Source: Colwellia sp. | GTDB lineage: Bacteria > Pseudomonadota > Gammaproteobacteria > Enterobacterales > Alteromonadaceae | Assembly (NCBI GenBank): GCA_026196955.1 | Contig: JAPHTO010000031.1 | Coordinates: 1 to 64,000, forward strand | Direction of reading: 5' to 3' | DNA length: 64,000 nt | In this document: one piece after another, positions 28,630 to 37,457 of the stretch | How positions within the stretch are numbered: position 1 is the stretch's first letter | Layout of the letters: each line of letters begins with the position of its first letter | Notes under the pieces: generated by a model | What the model was told of the DNA's origin: nothing | Seen by the model: only the letters and a program-made list of their open reading frames with translations | Databases searched by the model: none | Translations under genes and position numbers: made by a program

Positions 28630-30006
28630 ATGAGTGTACTTTCTTTAGTTAAAAAAATATTCCCTTTTAGTTACTCCATAACAGGTAGTGGTAACGATAA
28701 AGCTATTGCTCAATATAGAGATGAGGTTAATTTTACTGTTCATGAATATGCTTCAGGGCAAACTCTAAACGGTTGGTTCATACCACATGCTTGGCAGGTC
28801 AATACCGCCTGTATCTACCATGGTAATAATCTTATTTATGATGCAAAAAGTTCACCGCTTGGCGTTGCCAGCTTATCACCCAGTTTTTGTGGAGAATTAT
28901 CACTCAGTGAATTACAAACACACTTAGCCAGCAGTGAACTATTACCTGATGCGATATTATATCAATGGCAAAATTTATATCGTCCAAAAGAGATGTCTTG
29001 GGGGATTTCTATACCTCACAAGCTCAGAGAACAGCTAGAAGATGTTAAATACCGTGTAGAAATAAAAACAGAATTAACGCCAAGTACCATGAAAGTACTT
29101 GATTACTTACTGCCAGGCGAAAGTAAAGAGACTATAGTAATCAATGGTCATAATTGTCACCCCTTTCAGGCTAATGATGATATTTCAGGCTGTGCGGTTG
29201 CCATCAGAGTAATACAGGCTTTAGAAAAAAAATCACTCAAGCAAAAGCTAAAATATAGTTATCGAGTCATTATTGCGCCTGAGCTGCATGGTCCTATGTT
29301 TTGGCTAAATGAGATGAGCCAAGAACAACAAGACTCTCTCAAGGGATGTATATTACTAAAATCTGTAGGCAATAAAGCCAGCATGCGATTACAGCGTAGT
29401 TACTTAGGCAATCAAAAAATAGATCAAGCAGCGCAGTCTGCTTTTGCAAACCAATATGGTGAATTTGAACAAGGGGAGTTTCGAAGTATCTATGGTAATG
29501 ATGAAACGGTTTTTGAAGCACCGCCCTATAATATTCCTACCATTTCATTAACACGCTGGCCATTTAATGAATACCATAGCGATCTAGACACACCTGAAAC
29601 ACTGTCCGAGCAACATTTACAAGACAGTGTCGATTTAGTGCTTAATATTATTGAACACTATGAAAATGATAAACCAAAAGAAATCACAAAGCCTAGCCAA
29701 CACAGCTCAACAACGTCGAAGCAAGATGCCCCGAATCAGTACTACAAAATTAATTTTAAAGGCTTGGTGTGTTTATCTGCATACGGCTTGTATAAATCAG
29801 TTCCTCCAGTAAGTGAAGCAGGTGTAGATTACAACTCTCTACATGGCCGTTGGAATAAGTTAATGAACTGCTTGCCAAGAGATCTTGATAATAATATGAC
29901 CGTAAATGAGTTAGCAAAAAAATATCAATTGCCCTATGATGAAATTCAACATTATTTACAGCAATGGCTTGAACATGGCTTAGTTAAGATTGAAAATACC
30001 CCTTAA
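28630..30006 (+). CDS. DUF4910 zinc-peptidase-like protein with winged-helix tail
   Basis: This 458-residue protein matches the COG4310/DUF4910 architecture, which has an M28-like aminopeptidase fold. It opens with KKIFPFSYSITGSGND. The probable metal ligands lie in VINGHNCHPFQANDDISG, APELHGPMFWL and FNEYHSDLDTPE. A C-terminal winged helix follows (VNELAKKYQLPYDEIQHYLQQWL). Its function is not established; in a sugar locus, cleavage of an amide on a sugar precursor is a reasonable guess. The ATG at 28630 follows AAGGA by 9 bases, so I do not use the ATG at 28600 inside the preceding gene. Confidence 0.7.
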   Translation: MSVLSLVKKIFPFSYSITGSGNDKAIAQYRDEVNFTVHEYASGQTLNGWFIPHAWQVNTACIYHGNNLIYDAKSSPLGVASLSPSFCGELSLSELQTHLASSELLPDAILYQWQNLYRPKEMSWGISIPHKLREQLEDVKYRVEIKTELTPSTMKVLDYLLPGESKETIVINGHNCHPFQANDDISGCAVAIRVIQALEKKSLKQKLKYSYRVIIAPELHGPMFWLNEMSQEQQDSLKGCILLKSVGNKASMRLQRSYLGNQKIDQAAQSAFANQYGEFEQGEFRSIYGNDETVFEAPPYNIPTISLTRWPFNEYHSDLDTPETLSEQHLQDSVDLVLNIIEHYENDKPKEITKPSQHSSTTSKQDAPNQYYKINFKGLVCLSAYGLYKSVPPVSEAGVDYNSLHGRWNKLMNCLPRDLDNNMTVNELAKKYQLPYDEIQHYLQQWLEHGLVKIENTP

Positions 30007-30034
30007 AGTCCAACCTACTATTGATGGCTAAAAA

Positions 30035-30607
30035 ATGAGTTCAATTAAAATATCAAGTGCGCGAGTACCTTCAGTTTATTTACAAAGTATTTCTGAGCAA
30101 GATGCGAGCAATGAATATGTGCAATGGCTCAATGACCCTCTGGTAAATCAATATTTAGAAACACGCTTTTATCCACAAGACTTGTCTTCAGTACTTGATT
30201 TTATTCGTAATATTATCGCAAATCCCAATGAGCATTTATTTACCATTCGTTTAACAGAAAACAATAAGCATATCGGCAATATTAAAATTGGTGGCATAAA
30301 CACTCATCACAATGTTGGCGATGTTAGCTTATTTATTGGCGATAAAAATGCGTGGGGTAAGGGCTTGGCCAGCCAAGCCATTCAATTGATTTCTCGCTAT
30401 AGTATTGAACAACTGCACTTAAGAAAACTCTGCGCTGGTGCTTACCAAGCTAATGTTGGCAGTACTAAAGCTTTTTTAAATTCAGGTTATCAGCGTGATG
30501 GTGTGCTGGTTGACCATTATACATTTAACGGCCAACCAGTAGATTTAGTGCAGGTTTGCATATTTAATCATCAACTTGAACGTTTGCCTGAAATAACTAT
30601 TCAGTAA
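30035..30607 (+). CDS. GNAT-family N-acetyltransferase, PseH-like candidate
   Basis: This 190-residue protein is a RimJ/RimL-type GNAT enzyme. It has the substrate-side EYVQWLNDPLVNQYLETRF and the acetyl-CoA pyrophosphate loop AWGKGLASQAIQLI, followed by LRKLCAGAYQANVGSTKAFLNSGYQRDG. It is the only acetyltransferase in the locus. It is therefore the best candidate for the PseH step, N-acetylation of UDP-4-amino-4,6-dideoxy-AltNAc, although it lies far from pseBC. Its 3' end overlaps the convergent gene by 11 bases. Confidence 0.75.
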   Translation: MSSIKISSARVPSVYLQSISEQDASNEYVQWLNDPLVNQYLETRFYPQDLSSVLDFIRNIIANPNEHLFTIRLTENNKHIGNIKIGGINTHHNVGDVSLFIGDKNAWGKGLASQAIQLISRYSIEQLHLRKLCAGAYQANVGSTKAFLNSGYQRDGVLVDHYTFNGQPVDLVQVCIFNHQLERLPEITIQ

Positions 30608-32705
30608 CAAATATTTCTTTAAACATGGCAACAACCTGCGCCACTGTGGTGGATTTTACGTGGCGAGTGTCTGTTTCCCATGCATCTTCAACACATTCAG
30701 TCACTAGTTCATAACTTGGCAAATAATAGATGTCTTTGTTATTACTAACAAGTTGATCAGCGGCAACACGCAATACCGCTTTTGAATGACAATTAGCGCT
30801 AATAATATGCTGTTCATCCGCTCTGCCTGTTGCTAAAAACGGTATGGGTGAGACACTAATAATTAACTTAAAATCAGGGTTGTGCTGCTTAATAATATCG
30901 AAAAAACGCTGAATGTTTGCCACGTTTTCTTCAACACTCAATGTTTTATGTTTAACAAGATGATACATATTTTCTCTTGGATTACGCGACATAACAGTGC
31001 CATCTGCTAATTGCCAGCACTCATTTAACCCTAACGTCACAACAAACACTTGGCATTGTAAAAAAGCCTGTTTTACCGCTTCAACATGCTGTTCATAATC
31101 AGCTAAGTATGCTTGTTGTGAGTTAAAGGCAACATTTTCACGGTATGGGTCTAATAAACACCCTGTGTCAGACTTGATCAAAAGCTTATTAAATGTTCGT
31201 AAACCAAAGGCCTTCTCTGCTAACTGGCAAAAGCTTGGCGTGTTAAACAAAATACCATAATTGGCACAAAATTTAGCAATGGTATCTCCTGGTGTATAAC
31301 CGTCAACCTGCATGCCAGAATAAGGATTATCGTTACGCTCTGTAATCACATAGTTATACCCTTCTTGCTGAAAATACTTAGCTATTTCGAAAGCAAAGCA
31401 ACTTCCCGCAGAGCCAATAGCCGTATTCATATCCATAATCGGCTGCTTTTTTGCGTAAGGTAACATGTCGTATTTAGACTGTGGGTGTTTTTCGTGCTCT
31501 GGGTTTGGCCAAAAAACGGCATTTGGATTTGGCTTATTACCTAGCGCGTAACGACCCATGCTATCAATAAAGTTAGTTTCATACTCTGCAAGATCTGATA
31601 ATGCATCTAGCCACTTGGCTTCCATCAATTTCTCTGGCGACAATTGCTCAATGATAATTTTTTTCACTAACTTTAATAGCGCAAAAACAGAATGGCATTC
31701 GACTAAATTTGGATCGACTTTTTTAATATGATTGGCAATGGCGACCGCAGTACTCAGTTTTTCAATTATATTCGCTAATAAATATTCCACATGCTCGAAA
31801 TTCTCAATGCTATGAGCTAAGCCGATCTCAATATGTGCATTGGGCTGCATAGTTTTCTCAGTAATTTTGTTACTGATTTGAGTGAAATCTCGAAAATCTT
31901 GACAGTCGTAAATTGGAAAAAAATATTCTTCGGCCACTTTTTTCCAATGTAGTTCACTGGGGACGATACAAAAATTTAGCGCATACCTTGGTACACCAAC
32001 TTTTGGTGGGATGGCCCGGTGAGCTAATTGGTATGGATTAAATATGACTGTATCACCTACATTCGCCTTAACCCCTTTCGGCTGATAATTTATATCAAAG
32101 TGTTGGCATAAAGGTTCAATGTCAATATTACGCTCATGCATTTGATTAAATATATAACCAATATCTTTTAACGCTAAAGTCGATTTTTCATCAAGATAAC
32201 CAGTATCGCTGCCATGCTCTTCATAACCATTAAGGTAAGTGATTAGTTTTAAATGTTTAACAGGGCCACCATCACAGTGCCATTTGGTAGAATACCACTC
32301 TTCCTCATCATCAATGTGTACTTTATTGATAGACCACCAAAAAACACAATACTCACTATCGAAATAAGATCTAAGGTGTTCATCTACTTCTTCGGTGAGT
32401 ACTTGTGGCAATATCACTTCTAGCACAGAAGGATGCTGAATTCCTTGCTGATCATTTTCAAATTCGGTTATTAACGACTGGCAAAGCTCTTGCGGGATAT
32501 GATTACGTAAAACATGAATATGTTCATGCTTCAGGGGAGTCGCAACAGAATCACGTTGATAGGCCGATTGCGCTCTGTTAGAAATAGATTGATAGCCATG
32601 CTGGTGCTCAAAAAGCTTAAAAATTTCTTTATCAGCGTTCGGCATCAAATGGTAAATATGATCGCCAATGACTATTTTCTCTTCCCTTAAATCTTCTGCT
32701 GGCAT
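30597..32705 (-). CDS. 2OG-Fe(II) oxygenase-like / GSCFA fusion protein
   Basis: This 702-residue protein has two recognisable halves. Residues 60-250 look like a phytanoyl-CoA/prolyl-hydroxylase-type oxygenase, with the iron triad HCD (His143, Asp145) and His229 in LAHRAIPP, and a candidate 2-oxoglutarate Arg240 in VPRYALNF. A helical linker (about 290-420) leads to a C-terminal GSCFA domain (SGNH-hydrolase-like). That domain begins at IGSAGSCFAFEIAKYF (motif 434-438) and has VVTLGLNECWQ and SVSPIPFLATGR. I know no characterised homologue. Between maf and the sugar genes, it may hydroxylate and acylate or deacylate a glycan. Confidence 0.7.
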   Translation of the reverse strand: MPAEDLREEKIVIGDHIYHLMPNADKEIFKLFEHQHGYQSISNRAQSAYQRDSVATPLKHEHIHVLRNHIPQELCQSLITEFENDQQGIQHPSVLEVILPQVLTEEVDEHLRSYFDSEYCVFWWSINKVHIDDEEEWYSTKWHCDGGPVKHLKLITYLNGYEEHGSDTGYLDEKSTLALKDIGYIFNQMHERNIDIEPLCQHFDINYQPKGVKANVGDTVIFNPYQLAHRAIPPKVGVPRYALNFCIVPSELHWKKVAEEYFFPIYDCQDFRDFTQISNKITEKTMQPNAHIEIGLAHSIENFEHVEYLLANIIEKLSTAVAIANHIKKVDPNLVECHSVFALLKLVKKIIIEQLSPEKLMEAKWLDALSDLAEYETNFIDSMGRYALGNKPNPNAVFWPNPEHEKHPQSKYDMLPYAKKQPIMDMNTAIGSAGSCFAFEIAKYFQQEGYNYVITERNDNPYSGMQVDGYTPGDTIAKFCANYGILFNTPSFCQLAEKAFGLRTFNKLLIKSDTGCLLDPYRENVAFNSQQAYLADYEQHVEAVKQAFLQCQVFVVTLGLNECWQLADGTVMSRNPRENMYHLVKHKTLSVEENVANIQRFFDIIKQHNPDFKLIISVSPIPFLATGRADEQHIISANCHSKAVLRVAADQLVSNNKDIYYLPSYELVTECVEDAWETDTRHVKSTTVAQVVAMFKEIFVTE

Positions 32706-32751
32706 TGCTTGCCCCTCTTCTGAGATAAACTTTTTCTTTAAAGAATAATAA

Positions 32752-32766
32752 GCAATACCTATACCA
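32752..32766 (-). promoter_or_regulatory. Weak sigma54-like site before the oxygenase/GSCFA gene
   Basis: The minus strand reads TGGTATAGGTATTGC. The -24 GG and -12 TTGC spacing is correct, but TGGTA replaces TGGCA. It lies about 47 bases upstream of the gene, in the 112-base gap after maf. This is a low-scoring candidate. Confidence 0.3.
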
Positions 32767-32817
32767 ATAAACTACAATTGCATACGGTTTAAACAAGGCT
32801 AATACAGCTCTCAGGGC

Positions 32818-34977
32818 TTAGTCGTTCCACCAATCTGACGTTGTAATGTGGGGAACTAAATAATTCTCTTGATAATAAATAGGCGCTTCAGTTAAAAAGT
32901 TTTGAAAGTGTTGCTTAGCTTTATTAAAGTCTGCAACGGCGACACTTTCATCACGCGCTTCATACAAAATTCGCATCAACATTGCTTGATAGTGTAAAAG
33001 CGTACCATCTAGCAATAAAGAAAAGTGGGTATAGTCCCCTGTTTCTAACTCTGCTGCTGCTCTTGATTGCGCTCGGATCATGGTTACGCCTTCAGAGAGG
33101 CTTGTCACAGGCTTATCAATTACATCGCTCAAGTTTTGGCAAATTTCTGCAAACTTTTTACAATCAACTTTTTCAATAACACGTTGATAAAGTGCATGTT
33201 CTTCATCTAACCAAGCTGAGTGTGTATATGCATCATCAACCAATTGCTTTTTATCAATGTCAACTTTATGGCTTAAATCAATGACTCTCGCAGGTTTCGC
33301 TTTCGATATTTTTGCACCATCGCTTAAATTAACACAGTGGATATCTGGACGAGATGCCAACAGTTTTTCAATCATAGCGCGCGACATGTTGAAAAAATCA
33401 TTACAAACAAACTCACCGCCAAAGTTACCTTCAATACAGTTTTGTGAGTCTTCCGTTAGGTATAACGAAAGATCTTCCCCGTCTTTATTATAATAAATAC
33501 TTTTTGAGCTATGATGCTGCCCCCCTTGCTTGTGACCTAAATCAACGCCGAATAAATAAAACTCTCTAAAACCTAAATAATATCCCATGGAGATTGCAGT
33601 ATTAGAAACGGTTGGGTTTATATATACAGTCGGTTCAAAAAGATCTTTACCAATAACATCATTAACAATTATATCGGTTGAAGGCTCTCTTGATTTGGGG
33701 CACATAATAGCGCGATCAAATAGTTTAAAGGTTTCAGGGTGTACTGTTGATGGAGCCAATAACATATGGGTGCGCACTAAATCAGCATTACCATAATCTT
33801 TAACTTTTGCGGCTACCGGCAAGGTTCGCTCTTGCTCACAATGAAAATCAACTTTTATACCGTAATTCATCAAGGCGCTCATCGCTGAGCCACAACTAAT
33901 GATGATAGCTTTATCTTGATATTTTTTAACCAGCTCAATACTTTGATCTAGAGAAGGACCATTACCAACAATAAAAACAGGTACATCCGTCAAGTTTTCA
34001 TTAAATTGTGCTGACTTTTTTAATAGCGGAATATTGCTTTTTAAATTACTCAGTGTGTGAGATAACGACATAACACCGTCATCAAAGAATCCCCAACCTT
34101 GGATCATTTCATAAAAACGGCTTTTATAAATTCCCAATAATTTTTCAATTACGGGTGAGTGATAATGTACATAACCAAAAGTCTTTACGACATCATAGCG
34201 ACCATTTTGATATGTTTGATATAACAAGTCATCGAAGAATTCATTATCTTGCACACCAAGAGACAAGTGCAAATTACATTTTTGCGTATTTAAATGATCA
34301 AAAATATATTGCCAATTAGCTGTGTATAACGAGGCATAAAAGAGATCAATCTCTGGCTCAATAATGTATAAGTTATTAATTTTATGCTGGTTAATCAATA
34401 ACTCAATATGATAACCAGCTCCAGCACCAAACAACACTAAAGAGCCAATAGTTTCTGGTAAGCCTTTATTAGGAGAGTTTTCTTGCTCAACTCTATTCGT
34501 CAATATACGAAGCACTTCATTTAGATGCGTTGAGTGAATAAAGTTTCCTCTATTCTCTTCGTTCATTTCAAAAGTTGAATGCGTTGACTGAGGCGATTGC
34601 TGGTATTGTGTTAACTGCGCTGTAGCCATCAAATAGGCAGGATATTGATAAATATGCTGCTGGATTTCTTCATCAAAAATATTGGCAAAACCATCCACTA
34701 TTTCAATAAAATATCGACTAGGCTGGTAGTCTTTCACAACGTCATATACTTCTGGAAAGTATTCTTGGAGTGCAACAAGATTTTTTTCAAATTGGGCCAA
34801 TAATATATCTTCATTACAAGCAAGCAACGACATAGTATCAGCTATGCTCTGTAGATTTTCTTCTGTTTCCGTTGACTGAGTTTGCCCTTTTAATTTGTGC
34901 TCAACGGCATGTGCTTTTTCTTCTAATAAGCGAATTTTTTCAACAAGCTCTGCTTGCGTAGGGATATTTTTTGACAA
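32818..34977 (-). CDS. maf: Maf-family flagellin glycosyltransferase (DUF115)
   Basis: Motility accessory factors transfer nonulosonic acids onto Ser/Thr of flagellin in the cytoplasm. The roughly 719-residue protein has the DUF115/MptE-like core with VFIVGNGPSLDQSIELVKKY, IISCGSAMSALMNYGIKVDF, YINPTVSNTAISMGYYLGF and LFGVDLGH. A helical N-terminal region precedes the core (SLVLFGAGAGYHIELLI). The start is uncertain: the open frame reaches a TTG at 35001, but the TTG at 34977 has AAGG about 10 bases upstream and is used here. It is placed next to the flagellin assembly genes, as in other glycosylated-flagellin loci. Confidence 0.88.
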   Translation of the reverse strand: MSKNIPTQAELVEKIRLLEEKAHAVEHKLKGQTQSTETEENLQSIADTMSLLACNEDILLAQFEKNLVALQEYFPEVYDVVKDYQPSRYFIEIVDGFANIFDEEIQQHIYQYPAYLMATAQLTQYQQSPQSTHSTFEMNEENRGNFIHSTHLNEVLRILTNRVEQENSPNKGLPETIGSLVLFGAGAGYHIELLINQHKINNLYIIEPEIDLFYASLYTANWQYIFDHLNTQKCNLHLSLGVQDNEFFDDLLYQTYQNGRYDVVKTFGYVHYHSPVIEKLLGIYKSRFYEMIQGWGFFDDGVMSLSHTLSNLKSNIPLLKKSAQFNENLTDVPVFIVGNGPSLDQSIELVKKYQDKAIIISCGSAMSALMNYGIKVDFHCEQERTLPVAAKVKDYGNADLVRTHMLLAPSTVHPETFKLFDRAIMCPKSREPSTDIIVNDVIGKDLFEPTVYINPTVSNTAISMGYYLGFREFYLFGVDLGHKQGGQHHSSKSIYYNKDGEDLSLYLTEDSQNCIEGNFGGEFVCNDFFNMSRAMIEKLLASRPDIHCVNLSDGAKISKAKPARVIDLSHKVDIDKKQLVDDAYTHSAWLDEEHALYQRVIEKVDCKKFAEICQNLSDVIDKPVTSLSEGVTMIRAQSRAAAELETGDYTHFSLLLDGTLLHYQAMLMRILYEARDESVAVADFNKAKQHFQNFLTEAPIYYQENYLVPHITTSDWWND

Positions 34978-35047
34978 AATGATTAACCTTAACGAGAACA
35001 ACTTAGCCTAGAATGGTGACTATAGCGCTTCTAGGACATTTTGGAAA

Positions 35048-35386
35048 CTAACGATAGTTTGCTTGGTATTGCTTTAGGGCAAATTTAGTTTTTGATTGTT
35101 TTACACTTTTCTGCAAGATGACGGCTTTTTTTTCATTAAGCTGCTCAATAGCTGCTTGATCTGTTTTTAACATCCAAGCAACTAATTCGGCATAATGCTC
35201 AACTAATGCTGAGTGCTGCTCTTCAGGTTTTGAAGACTGCATAGCTTGATCTAACGCTATCAACCGTTGATGCCGTTGTGCTAGCGCTTGCTGACATGAG
35301 GTGATTTTATCTTCAGAAGTCAATTGAGCGGCAGACAAGGTCAACCGCCTAATTTCATTCATTTGCTGTTCAACAGTATCAGTCAT
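35048..35386 (-). CDS. FliT/FlaI-like small flagellar protein
   Basis: This 112-residue protein is all-helical and charged (EIRRLTLSAAQL ... AIEQLNEKKAVILQKSVKQSKT). It has little recognisable sequence beyond its helical pattern. The position directly after fliS corresponds to flaI/fliT in Vibrio, where the product is a chaperone-like partner of FliD. The call rests mainly on this synteny, and other small coiled-coil proteins could fit. Confidence 0.55.
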   Translation of the reverse strand: MTDTVEQQMNEIRRLTLSAAQLTSEDKITSCQQALAQRHQRLIALDQAMQSSKPEEQHSALVEHYAELVAWMLKTDQAAIEQLNEKKAVILQKSVKQSKTKFALKQYQANYR

Positions 35387-35410
35387 GAGAAATCATCATT
35401 CTTGCTAAAA

Positions 35411-35836
35411 TTAACCTTGTTGCTCTTTAGCACGTAACAATTGGTGACCTTCTGTTTTATCTGCTTCAGACATTTCAGCCCAAGCATCTCTTAATGGTTT
35501 CAATAAAGAAATAACTTCATCCAAAATGCCAACATTCAACGTCGCACTGGCATTCATTAAGCGATCGGCACAGTATTCATATAGCGCATCAAAGTTAGCT
35601 GATATTTCAGGTTGAGCATCATTATCAAGTGATGTTCTTAACGAATTGATAATATTAACAGCTTTGGTGATTTTTTCTGCTTTGACGGTAAAATCTTTTC
35701 GCTCAATTGCACCTTTAGCAAAAGCAATACTTTCCAATGCGCCATTAAATAACATTAAAATAATAGTGTGCGGCTCTGCAGCAAGTAAGCTACTTTCACG
35801 ATTTACATTTTGATAGGTTTTTAAATTACTTCTCAT
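35411..35836 (-). CDS. fliS: FliS, flagellin export chaperone
   Basis: FliS binds the C-terminus of flagellin to prevent premature polymerisation. The 141-residue protein has the family N-terminus LKTYQNVNRESSLLAAEPHTIILMLFNGALESI (key residues Y, Q, L, P, H) and the C-terminal LLKPLRDAWAEM. The frame opens at a GTG (35845), but the ATG at 35836 with AAGG about 9 bases upstream is preferred. It sits 39 bases after fliD. Confidence 0.95.
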   Translation of the reverse strand: MRSNLKTYQNVNRESSLLAAEPHTIILMLFNGALESIAFAKGAIERKDFTVKAEKITKAVNIINSLRTSLDNDAQPEISANFDALYEYCADRLMNASATLNVGILDEVISLLKPLRDAWAEMSEADKTEGHQLLRAKEQQG

Positions 35837-35875
35837 TAGATTCACCTTAGTTAATTATTAGTAATAACTACACTG

Positions 35876-37240
35876 CTAATCGTCACTATTTCCAGTAATA
35901 TTAGATAAAGATGACTTAACATACTCAGCTGTAGCATTATACCCTGCTAAAGTTGCATCAAGGGCAGTAAAACGCTTCCTCAATGTTTCTTCATAAGAGC
36001 GCAACCTCTCTTCTAACTCTGTCCACTCTTGACCAATGTTCGAAATTTGCTCATTTAAACTTGTTTCTCTAGAAGTTAATACCCCTGAAGAATCAATGTA
36101 AGTGTCAATGAACGAAGTCATTTGGGTCGCTATACCATCAGTTGAAGCAAATATCTCGCCAACTTGATCTAAGTTATCCTTTAATGCTGCATCTAAACGG
36201 TCAGACCCACTAGGTAGCGAACTATCACTAAATGATGAAACTTCCAGTTTACCTTCTTTATTTAAATCGATGCCTATTTTACTCAACGAGTCCAAGCTAC
36301 CTGTTAAGCCAGTAACACTATTAATCACCACATCTGTCAGCTTTTGTTTTACTTGTCTAATATTAGGATCAAATGCTAAACGCCCTAATTTAGGGGCTCC
36401 TAGACCAGTAATATTATCCATTAAGGCATTAAAGCCATCAACAAATTCATTGATGAGCTCTTTAGCATTCTCTTCATCTTGGGCGATAGATAATGTCGCT
36501 GGTGCACCTGTATTCACTTTTTTTGCTGTAATAGTGACATCTTCAATGACATTTTTAAATTCATTGGTCTCTTTGGTGATGGTATTACCGTCAACAACAA
36601 TAATGGCATCACTAGCAGTTTGTTCAGTGGTATTATTGGTCGAAATATTATCAAGCGATGCATCAGAGGTGGTAACTGTCAAATTATTGGCTAAACCTGT
36701 TACCGTAGAGCTATAGACTAAATATGAGCCAGCATCACTATTAATGATGTTCGCAGTCACTCCAAAATTTTCTGATTGGGCATTTATTTTGTCACGTATT
36801 GCAGAAAGATCATCAGCGGCATCAATAGCCACATCAAAAGTATTCGCTCCGGCGGTCAATGTTAATGTACCCGAGCCAACAGTATCAGCAGAACTAGCAA
36901 ATGCTGCTGACTTTAACCTACTTCCTTGGGCTAACTGTTGAACTTCAATGGAGAACTCACCATTACTGGCAAAACCATTAGTGGTAACGCTAACATCTTC
37001 GGTTGATACAGCAATGGTTTGCTGATTAAACGCATCATCTTTAGCAAGTTTTTCAAGGGTGGTATTAAAGGTAGATAAAGCAGATTTAAAACTACCAATA
37101 CCTGACAGTTCAACATTTAGCCTTTCTTCTTTTTCTTGTAAACGAATCTCTGTCGGAATTGCTTCAGCATCAATAAAGGCTGTAACTATACCTTCTAAAT
37201 CTAAACCTGATCCTATCCCCAATGAGGTAATGTTAGGCAT
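35876..37240 (-). CDS. fliD: FliD, filament cap protein
   Basis: FliD caps the growing filament and helps flagellin polymerise. The 454-residue protein has the N-terminal FliD domain (SLGIGSGLDLEGIVTAFIDAE) and the C-terminal domain (YIDSSGVLTSRETSLNEQI, then LRSYEETLRKRFTALDATLAGYN), with long coiled ends. It is preceded by a weak variant promoter, and a terminator separates it from the upstream flagellin. Confidence 0.95.
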   Translation of the reverse strand: MPNITSLGIGSGLDLEGIVTAFIDAEAIPTEIRLQEKEERLNVELSGIGSFKSALSTFNTTLEKLAKDDAFNQQTIAVSTEDVSVTTNGFASNGEFSIEVQQLAQGSRLKSAAFASSADTVGSGTLTLTAGANTFDVAIDAADDLSAIRDKINAQSENFGVTANIINSDAGSYLVYSSTVTGLANNLTVTTSDASLDNISTNNTTEQTASDAIIVVDGNTITKETNEFKNVIEDVTITAKKVNTGAPATLSIAQDEENAKELINEFVDGFNALMDNITGLGAPKLGRLAFDPNIRQVKQKLTDVVINSVTGLTGSLDSLSKIGIDLNKEGKLEVSSFSDSSLPSGSDRLDAALKDNLDQVGEIFASTDGIATQMTSFIDTYIDSSGVLTSRETSLNEQISNIGQEWTELEERLRSYEETLRKRFTALDATLAGYNATAEYVKSSLSNITGNSDD

Positions 37241-37366
37241 AATAACTCCAAAAATTCTCGTTTACTTTCATGCTATTTGAGCATCAATATTAACAATATG
37301 TTTATTACAAAATACATTGAACAATTTACAGCTAATGCGCTGTACCATTTAATGACTAATCTATCT

Positions 37367-37381
37367 TCAAAATATATGCCA
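37367..37381 (-). promoter_or_regulatory. Variant sigma54-like site upstream of fliD
   Basis: The minus strand reads TGGCATATATTTTGA. The -24 box TGGCA is intact, but -12 is TTGA rather than TTGC. It lies about 127 bases before the fliD ATG. The same kind of variant precedes flgB. The call is weak because the -12 GC is normally the most conserved part. Confidence 0.3.
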
Positions 37382-37401
37382 AAAACACTCTTTTTACTAT
37401 T

Positions 37402-37430
37402 AAAAAAGGCGACTAATGATTAGTCGCCTT
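37402..37430 (-). terminator. Terminator of the fliD-proximal flagellin
   Basis: AAGGCGACTAA and TTAGTCGCCTT form a perfect 11-base stem with a 3-base loop. On the minus strand the stem is followed by T residues. It lies 28 bases after the stop of the flagellin at 37458-38270. Confidence 0.85.
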
Positions 37431-37457
37431 AATATACCTTCTAAAGCGACTATTTAA

